A stretch of 64,000 nucleotides of DNA, taken from the NCBI GenBank assembly GCA_031412335.1, contig JANOCT010000030.1:124001-188000 (forward strand), in the 5' to 3' direction. Source of the DNA: JBBQYA01 sp031412335 (GTDB lineage Bacteria; Bacteroidota; Bacteroidia; Sphingobacteriales; Sphingobacteriaceae). This document shows positions 1-7,890 of this stretch, piece after piece (the first letter of the stretch is position 1; each line of letters starts with the position of its first letter). The notes beneath the pieces were generated by a model, which worked only from the letters and a program-made list of their open reading frames with translations, had not been told where the DNA came from and did no database searches. A program made the translations under genes and the position numbers.

Positions 1-221
1 ACATTATAATATTTGAATAGTAAAATAAATATAAGCTAAAAAGCGCAACTGTTTTAATCAAGATTTCAATAATGTTATGCTTTTCTTTTTTCATTATTTT
101 AGAAATTAATCCAATTTTTTCCTCATTATGCTTACTTACATAAAATAGTTACAAAAATAATTTGTATGAATATCAAGTAGTTAATTAAAAATACACGCTT
201 ATTTTAAAAATATTTAGAACT

Positions 222-258
222 ATGTATTGCAAAGTACCATCTATAAGATATATCTTTG
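222..258 (+). promoter_or_regulatory. Predicted promoter/operator of the padR-pspC pair
   Basis: A Bacteroidota-type -7 element TATCTTTG (TAnnTTTG) lies at 251-258, with TTG at 227-229 as a possible -33 element 21 bases upstream. The -33 part sits inside GTATTGCAAAGTAC (224-237), whose core TTGCAA is palindromic. PadR proteins usually repress their own operons, so this could be the operator (inference). The predicted transcription start falls almost on the ATG at 263, leaving little or no leader. The first 220 bases of the window show no supportable gene. Confidence 0.5.
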
Positions 259-262
259 TTAT

Positions 263-613
263 ATGATAGTCGAAAATACACAAACCCAAATGAGGAAAGG
301 AATACTCGAATACTGTATTCTTTCAATTATCGCCAAGGGCGAGACTTATGCCTCAGACATAATCGAAGAGCTACGGCTTGCGAAACTAATGGTGGTGGAG
401 GGTACTTTGTATCCGCTGCTTACCAGATTAAAAAATAACGGATTGCTAATTTATAATTGGCAAGAATCACAGTCTGGCCCACCGCGGAAATATTATAAAC
501 TTTCCGAAATTGGTATTCAGGTTCTTTCTGAGCTTGACAAAACCTGGCAAGAATTGGCTTATGCTGTTACTCTTTCCATCACCCCTAAATCATCTAACAC
601 TCCAAACTCATAA
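263..613 (+). CDS. PadR-family transcriptional regulator
   Basis: A 116-residue winged-helix regulator of the PadR family, which typically represses its own operon. The sequence shows the family signature: MRKGILEYCIL near the start, YASDIIEEL, VVEGTLYPLLTRL in the recognition-helix region and GPPRKYYKL in the wing. I chose the ATG at 263 (MIVENTQTQM) over a TTG at 227 because homologues typically begin with a short VENTQ-like segment before MRKG, and the TTG lies in the promoter. The stop is 11 bases before the PspC gene, so the two are almost certainly co-transcribed. PadR-PspC pairs are common in Bacteroidota and are thought to act in envelope stress. The inducing signal is unknown. Confidence 0.9.
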   Translation: MIVENTQTQMRKGILEYCILSIIAKGETYASDIIEELRLAKLMVVEGTLYPLLTRLKNNGLLIYNWQESQSGPPRKYYKLSEIGIQVLSELDKTWQELAYAVTLSITPKSSNTPNS

Positions 614-624
614 CACTCAACATC

Positions 625-2274
625 ATGAATAAGACCATAATAATCAACATCAGCGGTATCATATTTCACATAGAAGAAGATGCGTACGAAATGCTGAAAA
701 ACTACATGAACGATGTAAAGCGGCATTTTAGTTCATCTGAAGACAGTTTTGAAATTATAACTGACATAGAAAATCGCGTGGCAGAAATGTTTAGCGAAAC
801 ATTAAAGAAAGAAAATCGTCAAGTATTATTACCAACAGATATTACAACAGTAATAAATAGAATGGGTAAAGTTACCGACTTTGAAGATACTAGTTCAGCT
901 AATTCTGAATCTGCTGAATCATATAATAAATTCGAAACTAAGAAACGTTTGTTTAGAGATCCAGATAATAAAATAATTGGAGGGGTTTGTTCAGGTGTTG
1001 CATCGTATTTTGATATTGATCCAATTTGGATTAGGTTAGTTTTAGCAGCACTTTTCTTCACTTTTGGTACTGGATTCTTACTTTATATTTTGTTATGGAT
1101 AATTGTACCTAAAGCAAAAACACGTACAGAAAAAATGCAAATGAAAGGGCAGAAAATGGATTTATCAGGCATCACACAATCAGTGAAGGAAGAATTGGGG
1201 GATCTTCGAAGAAATTTTAATTCTGCCGGGAAGGAAATTGTACCGGCAAGCGCAAAAGTAAAAAACTTCATCCAGGAATTAGTAGAGTTAGTTTTACGAT
1301 TATTAGGAGGCGTTGTCAGAGTAATTGCAGTTGTTGCTTCCGGCTTATTTTTAGTTATTGGTTTTGTAATGATTATTGCAGTTTTCATCGTATTTATGGC
1401 TGCAATGAACATTATTCCTTCTGATTATGAAAATATATTTCCGCTGCAACTTACTAATTCTTCTCTTAAAGAATTTGCAACAGTTAGCGCTGCGATTGCT
1501 ATTATAATTCCTTTTATTGCAATTTGTTTTTTATCTGTAAAAGTCCTTTTCAAAAATGCATACATAAATCGAAAACTTGCACTTTACCTGTTTTTATTTT
1601 GGATAGTTTCGTTGGGATGTGTTATTTATTCTGCAACAAAAATTACGAAAGACTTTAGAGAAGTGGGTAAATTGGAAAAGACTGAAATGTTAAAACCAAA
1701 TAAAAACAATGTTTACTATTTAAATTTAAATGGGATGACTCCCTTTTCTCCAGAAGATAGTACGTCAATTAATTTTCAAATTTTTGGAATGAAAAAGACT
1801 ACAGTTCTTCGAGGAAAAAATATTGAAACAGATTGGAATAAAATTGAGATTAGAATTGAATTAAGTGATAATGATCAGATTTCGTTGGTAAGTACTGCTT
1901 CTTCTCATGGTAATTCTCTTTCCGATGCGATTCGGGAAGCTGAAAAAGTAAGATATTCTTACGTTCAATCTGATTCAACAATTACTTTCGACCCTATTTT
2001 TGTTTTTTCTGAAAAAACACTCTATCGAAATCAAGATATGGAGTTGGTTTTAAAAATTCCTGAAAATACACGGCTTATCATTGATGGAGGACTTAATGAA
2101 TATTTAAACAATATAAATCTTTGGGAATGCAAACATGATGAAGAACGTGATTTCAGAGAGCAAAAAACAGAGTGGATTATGACAAAAAATGGGCTCGCTT
2201 GTAAAGAAAAAATGAATCTTGAGCTCGAAAATAGTGGGGAAGTAATGATGGATTCATTACAGGAGAATTTATAA
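625..2274 (+). CDS. PspC-domain membrane protein
   Basis: A 549-residue membrane protein. Residues 1-95 form a cytoplasmic-looking N-terminal domain (NKTIIINISGIIFHIEEDAY). A PspC domain follows at about 108-165 (KRLFRDPDNKIIGGVCSG through LLYILLWIIVPKAK). Further hydrophobic segments lie at about 225-265, 285-310 and 320-340. The C-terminal 200 residues look extracytoplasmic and are rich in beta-type sequence, as in the adhesin-like tails of Bacteroidota PspC proteins. PspC senses or buffers membrane stress in other bacteria. Here the partner is the PadR regulator directly upstream. A strong hairpin plus T-run just downstream ends the unit. The exact role is inferred only from the PspC domain. 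Confidence 0.85.
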   Translation: MNKTIIINISGIIFHIEEDAYEMLKNYMNDVKRHFSSSEDSFEIITDIENRVAEMFSETLKKENRQVLLPTDITTVINRMGKVTDFEDTSSANSESAESYNKFETKKRLFRDPDNKIIGGVCSGVASYFDIDPIWIRLVLAALFFTFGTGFLLYILLWIIVPKAKTRTEKMQMKGQKMDLSGITQSVKEELGDLRRNFNSAGKEIVPASAKVKNFIQELVELVLRLLGGVVRVIAVVASGLFLVIGFVMIIAVFIVFMAAMNIIPSDYENIFPLQLTNSSLKEFATVSAAIAIIIPFIAICFLSVKVLFKNAYINRKLALYLFLFWIVSLGCVIYSATKITKDFREVGKLEKTEMLKPNKNNVYYLNLNGMTPFSPEDSTSINFQIFGMKKTTVLRGKNIETDWNKIEIRIELSDNDQISLVSTASSHGNSLSDAIREAEKVRYSYVQSDSTITFDPIFVFSEKTLYRNQDMELVLKIPENTRLIIDGGLNEYLNNINLWECKHDEERDFREQKTEWIMTKNGLACKEKMNLELENSGEVMMDSLQENL

Positions 2275-2282
2275 TATTAATT

Positions 2283-2322
2283 CAGGTTCTTATTCCATCA
2301 AAATAAGAACCTGATTTTTTTC
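2283..2322 (+). terminator. Intrinsic terminator of padR-pspC, overlapping the end of the facing gene
   Basis: A perfect 12-bp stem, CAGGTTCTTATT (2283-2294) with AATAAGAACCTG (2302-2313), has a 7-base loop and a run of seven T on the plus strand. It therefore terminates the pspC transcript. The stem contains the stop codon and last codons of the convergent biotin-carrier gene, which ends at 2290. Confidence 0.85.
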
Positions 2323-2790
2323 TACTTTATCGCCTTTATTTATTTTAATACTTTTAATTACACCATCACCTGAAGCTTTAATTGAATTCTCCATTTTCAT
2401 TGCTTCTAATACTAATAATGTATCTCCTTTTTTTATTAGATCAGCTTCTTTTACCATAATTTGAAGAACCAAACCTGGCATTGGCGCTTTAATATCAGCT
2501 ATTTTTGAACTTATCAAACTATCAATACCTAATTTATGTAGCAATTCATCATACTGATCCTTAACAGAAACAGAAATTATAGCTCCATTTATGGAAATTT
2601 CCATTTCTTTTTTTTCTTTATCGAAAGAAACTAAATCAATAGAATAGCTTTTATTATCTTTTAAAACATGCAACCTTCCATTGCTTAGTTGAAGTACATC
2701 AAACTCAAAAGAATTATTCTTCAATACATAATTCTCTTTATGTTTTTCTACTTCAAAAGTGTTCTTAGCGTTTATCGTTACTTTATACAT
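2290..2790 (-). CDS. Biotin carboxyl carrier domain protein (acyl-CoA carboxylase type)
   Basis: A 166-residue protein ending in a biotinyl/lipoyl-attachment domain of about 70 residues. It carries the biotin acceptor motif EAMKMEN (Lys of MKM) and the family turn KAPMPGLVLQIMVKEAD. The N-terminal half is a beta-rich linker domain, as in carrier subunits of acetyl-CoA or propionyl-CoA carboxylases. The frame can be extended upstream to 2892, but that extension lies inside the preceding DUF4159 gene. The ATG at 2790 (MYKVTINAK), 2 bases after the DUF4159 stop, is the sensible start. It is the last gene of the ppa operon. No biotin carboxylase or carboxyltransferase gene is in the window, so its partner enzyme must be encoded elsewhere. 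Confidence 0.85.
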   Translation of the reverse strand: MYKVTINAKNTFEVEKHKENYVLKNNSFEFDVLQLSNGRLHVLKDNKSYSIDLVSFDKEKKEMEISINGAIISVSVKDQYDELLHKLGIDSLISSKIADIKAPMPGLVLQIMVKEADLIKKGDTLLVLEAMKMENSIKASGDGVIKSIKINKGDKVEKNQVLILME

Positions 2791-2792
2791 TT

Positions 2793-3470
2793 CTATTGTG
2801 TTAGTGCATATTGAACCAGATTGGCTCCCATTTTTAAAGCTTTTTCTCTGGTTGCTTCTGTGTCTCCAGGGTTTACTCCAAAATCTTCCCAACCGTTTCC
2901 TAAATCAGTTTCGTAGGAATAAAAGCAGACCAACCTTCCTTTATAAATTAATCCAAAGCCCTGAGACCGTTTTCCATCATGTTCATGTATTTTGGGCAAA
3001 CCACCAGTAAATTTATATTTAATGGAATAAACCGGGTGATTAAATGGCAACTCGATGAAATCTAATTCAGGAAAAACTTTTTTCATTTCTGGTCTGATAA
3101 ATTTATCCATTCCATAATTATCATCAATATGCAAAAAACCACCACCAGTTAAATAGTTTCTTATATTTTCTGCTTCTTGAGCATTGAAAACAACATTACC
3201 ATGCCCAGTTAAATAAACAAATGGATAATTAAACAACTCAACGCTTCCAGCTTCAGCAATCGCATCTTCCGATTTAAAATTTGTATTCAAATTGGCATTG
3301 CAAAACTTGGCAAGATTGGGCAATGCTGTACGATTTGCGTACCAGTCGCCTCCGCCACTATATTTTAATTTAGCAATTTGATATGTTTCAGGAAAGGTAA
3401 AACTGCTTAAAACCAATAATATAATTGCGAAAAATAGAAAGTAACTTTTATTTGAATACGTACTTCTCAT
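2793..3470 (-). CDS. DUF4159 domain protein, exported
   Basis: A 225-residue protein with an N-terminal hydrophobic signal/anchor (about residues 8-27) followed by a DUF4159 domain. Recognisable stretches are YSGGGDWYANRTALPNLA, FVYLTGHGNVVF, NYLTGGGFLHIDDNYG and GLIYKGRLVCFYSYETDLGNGWED. The domain has a glutamine-amidotransferase-like look and is common in Bacteroidota and Myxococcota, where its function is not established. Here it sits between gamma-glutamyltransferase (27 bases upstream) and the biotin carrier gene (2 bases downstream), so it is part of a mixed housekeeping operon. I see no catalytic motif I could defend. Confidence 0.8.
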   Translation of the reverse strand: MRSTYSNKSYFLFFAIILLVLSSFTFPETYQIAKLKYSGGGDWYANRTALPNLAKFCNANLNTNFKSEDAIAEAGSVELFNYPFVYLTGHGNVVFNAQEAENIRNYLTGGGFLHIDDNYGMDKFIRPEMKKVFPELDFIELPFNHPVYSIKYKFTGGLPKIHEHDGKRSQGFGLIYKGRLVCFYSYETDLGNGWEDFGVNPGDTEATREKALKMGANLVQYALTQ

Positions 3471-3497
3471 GAATTGTTAATCAAAATATTTGTAAAA

Positions 3498-5189
3498 TTA
3501 ATAAGCCACAGCTGATCCTCTTAAACGTTTGTCTGCTTCTCCATGGTATTTTATTTTAGTTTCATCAATAAATATAGTATGAGCGTCTCCTAACGCGATT
3601 ATATCTTTTATAATTTGCCCTCTTTGCTTTAATTTATTTAAAGTTTCAATGTCAAATTTCCCAGTTTCTACCAATAACTCATCTGGCATCCAATTGTGAT
3701 TTATTCTAGGTAAATCAATTATCTCGCGATTAGAATATTTATTTTCCTCATACGCTGAAATAAGATTTACCATCGTATTTATTATACTTCTACCTCCTGG
3801 TGAACCACTAACCATCACAGGTTTTCCATTTTTCATTACTATAATTGGCGAAATTGAACTTAGCATTCTTTTTCCACCTTCAATTAAATTTGGATTATTT
3901 CCATATCCACCTTGTTGATTAATTACATTTGGGCGTATATTAAAATCATGCATTTCGTTATTCAATAGAAAGCCAAGATCTTTAACTACAGCTTTGGATC
4001 CAAAAAGATGTTCAATAGTAAATGTGTTAGAAACAATATTTCCATCTTTATCAACAACACAAAAATGAGTTGTTTCTAAATTTTCTTTAAATATTTTTGT
4101 TTTAGATTTTAATTCCTCATTATCAATTACTCGTTCAAGGCTAATTTTTTTTGCTAGCATTTTTGAATAATTTTTATTTAAAGATTCTTTTGATGAAATA
4201 ACTGAGAAGTCAGGATCACCATCATTTTGTACTCGTTCCCAAAAACCAATTCGCATAGCTTCTGCTTTTATATGTAATTGATCAGCAATTGATAAATTTT
4301 GTAAATCAAAGTTTTCTAGTATAGAAAGTATTTGCAAAACAACAGGCCCACCGGATGGCAAAGGAGTAGTAATAATTTCTAAATCATTATACGTTCCAAT
4401 TGATGCTTTTCTAATAATTGGTTTATAATTTTTTAAATCATTTTTAGTAAGAATACCTTTGTTTGCTCTAAAATCTTTGACAATTTTTTTTGCAATTTTT
4501 CCTTCATAAAATTCGTTCGCTCCTTTTTTTGCAATTAATTTTAAAGTTTTTGCCAAATCTTTTTGGATAAAAATATCACCCGGTTTGAAAAGATTTTTAT
4601 CCTTTCGTGTAAAGATTTTTGTTGATTCCGGATACCTTAGAAATCCAGTTTTTTCATTATTAGTCCTTGTTGCAATCAATGAATCAAGAATAAATCCATT
4701 TGCTGCTAAGTTGATAGCAGGTTCTAATAAATCTTTCCAAGGTAGTTTTCCATATTTAGTCCAAGCCATTTCCATACCTGCAATAGTGCCGGGCACACCT
4801 GCAACTAAGTATCCAAACGTACTTTTTTCGATGTCAACTTCTCCTTTTTCATTTAAAAACATGGCTGCAGTTGAGAGTTCTGGTGCTGTTTCTCTGTAAT
4901 CAATTACTACATTTTCTCCATTTGCCAAGTGGATTAACATAAAACCACCTCCACCAATATTGCCAGCAGCTGGGTAAGTAACAGCCAAAGTAAAAGCTGT
5001 TGCGATTGCCGCATCTATGGCATTCCCTCCTTTTTTTAATATTTCGACTCCAACAGTAGATGCATATTTATCTACCGAAACTACAGCACCATTTATACCT
5101 GATGCACTTACTTCTTGTCTTTGAGCATTTGCAGCAGAAATTAATAATTGAAAAATTACAAATAAATAAATACAGGTTTTACTAATCAT
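3498..5189 (-). CDS. ggt: Gamma-glutamyltranspeptidase (glutathione hydrolase)
   Basis: A 563-residue secreted N-terminal nucleophile hydrolase that transfers or hydrolyses the gamma-glutamyl group of glutathione and similar peptides in the periplasm. A signal peptide covers about residues 1-22 (cleavage near ANAQ). The large-subunit part starts at GAVVSVDKYAS. The autocleavage/catalytic Thr is the second residue of TTHFCVVDKDGNIVS, and GSKAVVKDLGFLLNNEM is the family pattern after it. SGSPGGRSI near residue 458 matches the small-subunit glycine-rich loop. Length is normal. Its ATG overlaps the end of rsmE by 4 bases, which suggests translational coupling within the ppa operon. Confidence 0.93.
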   Translation of the reverse strand: MISKTCIYLFVIFQLLISAANAQRQEVSASGINGAVVSVDKYASTVGVEILKKGGNAIDAAIATAFTLAVTYPAAGNIGGGGFMLIHLANGENVVIDYRETAPELSTAAMFLNEKGEVDIEKSTFGYLVAGVPGTIAGMEMAWTKYGKLPWKDLLEPAINLAANGFILDSLIATRTNNEKTGFLRYPESTKIFTRKDKNLFKPGDIFIQKDLAKTLKLIAKKGANEFYEGKIAKKIVKDFRANKGILTKNDLKNYKPIIRKASIGTYNDLEIITTPLPSGGPVVLQILSILENFDLQNLSIADQLHIKAEAMRIGFWERVQNDGDPDFSVISSKESLNKNYSKMLAKKISLERVIDNEELKSKTKIFKENLETTHFCVVDKDGNIVSNTFTIEHLFGSKAVVKDLGFLLNNEMHDFNIRPNVINQQGGYGNNPNLIEGGKRMLSSISPIIVMKNGKPVMVSGSPGGRSIINTMVNLISAYEENKYSNREIIDLPRINHNWMPDELLVETGKFDIETLNKLKQRGQIIKDIIALGDAHTIFIDETKIKYHGEADKRLRGSAVAY

Positions 5190-5893
5190 CTGTTTAGTAA
5201 ATTAATTTCTACAACCGCCATTAAACCTGCTGTTTCTGTTCTTAATCTTTGATTTCCAAACGTTACTTCTTTTGCACCCAATTTCTTTGCACTTTCAATT
5301 TCTAAATCTGTAAAATCTCCTTCTGGCCCAATTAAAATTATACAATCTTGCTTTTCGAGATAAATTTTATGTAAATATTTTCTATCACCATTCATGCAAT
5401 GAGCGATAAATAAATTGGAGTCTTTGTGTTTAATAAGAAAATCGTTTAACCTAATTACCGGATTAACAATTGGTTTATAAGCAGAAAATGATTGTTTCAT
5501 GGCAGAAATAGCAATTTTTTCTAATCTTTCTATTTTAACTTCTTTTCTTTCTGATCGGGAAGAAATGATTGGAGAAAATTGATGAATACCTATTTCTGTT
5601 GCTTTTTCTAACAACCACTCCATCCGATCTATATTTTTAGTTGGTGCAATTGCTAGGTGCAAATTGTAAATCGTTTTTCTGTATTCAGCTTCGTAATTCT
5701 TTATTAATAGCCTACATTTTTTACTATCTGGCTTTTCAATTACGCAAGTGTACCAACCTCCAACTCCATCTGTTAATTGTATTTCAGCATTTTGGGTAAG
5801 TCTGAGTACTTTAATTGCATGTTTACTTTCCTCTTCATTTAGCACATAATGATTACTTGTGCTAACAATATCAGGTGTGTAAAAAAGATGCAC
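5186..5893 (-). CDS. rsmE: 16S rRNA (uracil1498-N3)-methyltransferase
   Basis: A 235-residue SPOUT-class methyltransferase that methylates N3 of U1498 in 16S rRNA using S-adenosylmethionine. An N-terminal PUA-like part (NHYVLNEEESKHAIKVLRL) is followed by the knotted domain. Family motifs are present: KNIDRMEWLLEKATEIG, SSRSERKE, AMKQSF, ILIGPEGDFTDLE and LRTETAG near the C-terminus. Length is normal for the family. It lies 6 bases downstream of the CorC-type gene and overlaps ggt by 4 bases, so it is an internal operon gene. Confidence 0.93.
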   Translation of the reverse strand: MHLFYTPDIVSTSNHYVLNEEESKHAIKVLRLTQNAEIQLTDGVGGWYTCVIEKPDSKKCRLLIKNYEAEYRKTIYNLHLAIAPTKNIDRMEWLLEKATEIGIHQFSPIISSRSERKEVKIERLEKIAISAMKQSFSAYKPIVNPVIRLNDFLIKHKDSNLFIAHCMNGDRKYLHKIYLEKQDCIILIGPEGDFTDLEIESAKKLGAKEVTFGNQRLRTETAGLMAVVEINLLNR

Positions 5894-5899
5894 GATTAA

Positions 5900-7222
5900 T
5901 TAATTAACAATCAATGGTTGCGAAATTTCTGGTTGAATAACAATCATTTTTACCAGTTCAACATTTCTCTTTGTTTTTTTAAGAATAATAAACTGATAGC
6001 CAGCATATTCAATCTCTTCACTTACTTCGGGTATTTTTTCAAAAATAAAATTCATTAAACCAGCAATCGAATCATAATCATCCTCTTCTGGTAAATTTGT
6101 TGGTAAATATTCGTTTACATCACTAATAGATGCACTGGCATTTACTACAAACTCGTTTTCGTTTATTTTTTCTACAACTGGTATTTCTTCATCATATTCA
6201 TCTTGAATTTCACCTACCAATTCTTCGATGATATCTTCCATAGTAACTAAGCCTGCAGTACCTCCAAACTCATCAAGCACAATCGCCATCATTGGGTTTT
6301 TTTGGTTTTTTAATTCGGTTAGTAAATCACTAATCTTTTTAGATTCTGGAACAAAATACGCAGGGCGCATGGTTTCAGAAATACTCATGTTTTCGTTATT
6401 TTTTAATTTAACCAATACATCTTTTACATGAATAATTCCAGTTATGTTGTCTACTGTATCTTCAAAAACAGGAATACGAGTATAGCCTTCTGCAATTACC
6501 ATATCCACATATTCTGGATAGGGTGTTTTAATATTTATCGCAGCAATTTTTGTTCTAGGAATCATGATGTTTTTCACCACCCGATCTTTAAAATCAAATA
6601 CATTCTTTATTAAGGTATGTTCGGATGAATCTAATGCCCCACTATCTTTACCTTGTTCAATCAATAATTGTAATTCTTCTGATGAATGTACTTCGTGGCC
6701 ATGCACGGGTATTATTCCTACCAATTTTAAAACAGCATTAGCAAATCCATTTAACACCCAAATAAATGGTCTGAAAAGAATGTAAAAAAACTGCAAAGGC
6801 AAAGCAATGGCAAATGTTGTTGAAATAGGTCGTTGAATGGCTAAAGATTTAGGAGCTAATTCACCGAAAACAATATGTAAAACAGTTATTATTAAAAATG
6901 CAATTGGAAGAGCTATGCTATGTGACGACGCTTCGCTCATAGTACTTCCAAAAAAGTTGAATATGTTGATGATTATTTTAGAAACAATAGATTCGCCTAT
7001 AAAACCCAAAGCCAAGCTTGCAAGAGTGATTCCCAATTGGGTAGCAGCTAGGTAACCATCTAAATGGGTAGTAATTCGTTTAGCAATGTTACCAGATCGG
7101 CTTCCTGTTTTTGCTTTAAGCTCAATTTGAGATGATCGTACTTTCACGATCGCAAATTCAGAAGCAACGAAGAAACCGTTAAGAAATACTAATAAAAGTG
7201 TCCAGAAAATATCTAAAAGCAT
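5900..7222 (-). CDS. CNNM/CorC-type (hemolysin C family) membrane protein with CBS domains
   Basis: A 440-residue protein. An N-terminal DUF21/CNNM transmembrane domain with about four helices (MLLDIFWTLLLVFLNGFF, ITLASLALGFIGES, LIITVLHIVFGELAPKSLA) is followed by two CBS motifs at about 215-335 (MIPRTKIAAI, GYTRIPVFEDTVDNITGIIH, MMAIVLDEFGGTAGLVT). A CorC/HlyC domain lies at the C-terminus. Relatives act in magnesium/cobalt homeostasis or, in Bacteroidota, as GldE-like gliding proteins; the sequence alone does not settle which. Spacing to ppa (2 bases) and rsmE (6 bases) indicates one transcript. Residues GELAPKSLA are the conserved region after TM3. Confidence 0.88.
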   Translation of the reverse strand: MLLDIFWTLLLVFLNGFFVASEFAIVKVRSSQIELKAKTGSRSGNIAKRITTHLDGYLAATQLGITLASLALGFIGESIVSKIIINIFNFFGSTMSEASSHSIALPIAFLIITVLHIVFGELAPKSLAIQRPISTTFAIALPLQFFYILFRPFIWVLNGFANAVLKLVGIIPVHGHEVHSSEELQLLIEQGKDSGALDSSEHTLIKNVFDFKDRVVKNIMIPRTKIAAINIKTPYPEYVDMVIAEGYTRIPVFEDTVDNITGIIHVKDVLVKLKNNENMSISETMRPAYFVPESKKISDLLTELKNQKNPMMAIVLDEFGGTAGLVTMEDIIEELVGEIQDEYDEEIPVVEKINENEFVVNASASISDVNEYLPTNLPEEDDYDSIAGLMNFIFEKIPEVSEEIEYAGYQFIILKKTKRNVELVKMIVIQPEISQPLIVN

Positions 7223-7224
7223 AT

Positions 7225-7764
7225 TTATTTAGTTCGGAAAGTTTTATCATATAGGCTAATGCTTTCCCGAATGATTTCGAATGCTTCTTTTTTCCCTAAA
7301 AACTGTTTTACTTCAACTTTTCTGTCCTCCAGTTTTTTATAATCTTCGAAAAAACGAATTACTTGCACCTCAAAATGAGGAGGAAGATCCAAAATATCAT
7401 CAATATAATTTACAGAAATATCGTTGTGCGCTACAGCTATTATTTTATCGTCTTGCTCATCATTATCAACCATGTGCATTACACCAATTACTTTTGCTTG
7501 CATTATGCAAAGCGGTACAACTTCAATAGAACTTATTACTAAAATATCTAAAGGGTCATTATCATCACAAAAAGTTTGTGGAATAAATCCATAATTTGCT
7601 GGATAATGTACAGCTGAAAATAAAACTCGATCAAGCTTTAGCAAACCTGAAATTTTATCAATTTCATACTTAGCTTTGGCTCCTTTAGGTATTTCTATAA
7701 TTGCATTTACAATTTCAGGTTGTTTTTCACCATAAGAAACGGTATGCCAGGGGTTGTTATTCAT
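7225..7764 (-). CDS. ppa: Inorganic pyrophosphatase
   Basis: A 179-residue family I soluble pyrophosphatase that hydrolyses PPi to phosphate and drives biosynthetic reactions. Visible hallmarks are EIPKGAKAKYEIDK near residues 24-37, HYPANYGFIPQT and the metal-binding signature DDNDPLDILV at about 68-77. KIIAVAHND and the C-terminal YKKLEDRKVEVKQFLGKKEA also fit. It is the first gene of the minus-strand operon running to the biotin carrier gene. The 126 bases to nuoN carry no clear terminator, so read-through from the complex I genes is possible. Confidence 0.95.
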   Translation of the reverse strand: MNNNPWHTVSYGEKQPEIVNAIIEIPKGAKAKYEIDKISGLLKLDRVLFSAVHYPANYGFIPQTFCDDNDPLDILVISSIEVVPLCIMQAKVIGVMHMVDNDEQDDKIIAVAHNDISVNYIDDILDLPPHFEVQVIRFFEDYKKLEDRKVEVKQFLGKKEAFEIIRESISLYDKTFRTK

Positions 7765-7890
7765 TTTATTTTTTGATACAAATCAAAGGTAAACTTTTAT
7801 GATTTATTTAAACCCTCGTATTTTTCTACTTTAGTTTCTATCTCAATTATGTAACCAAAGAAAATTAATAAACCCACTGATTATTTTTTG

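Noticed and set aside
1..220. A gene at the left window edge
   Set aside because: The stretch is extremely AT-rich with stop codons in all frames and no recognisable motif; treated as intergenic.
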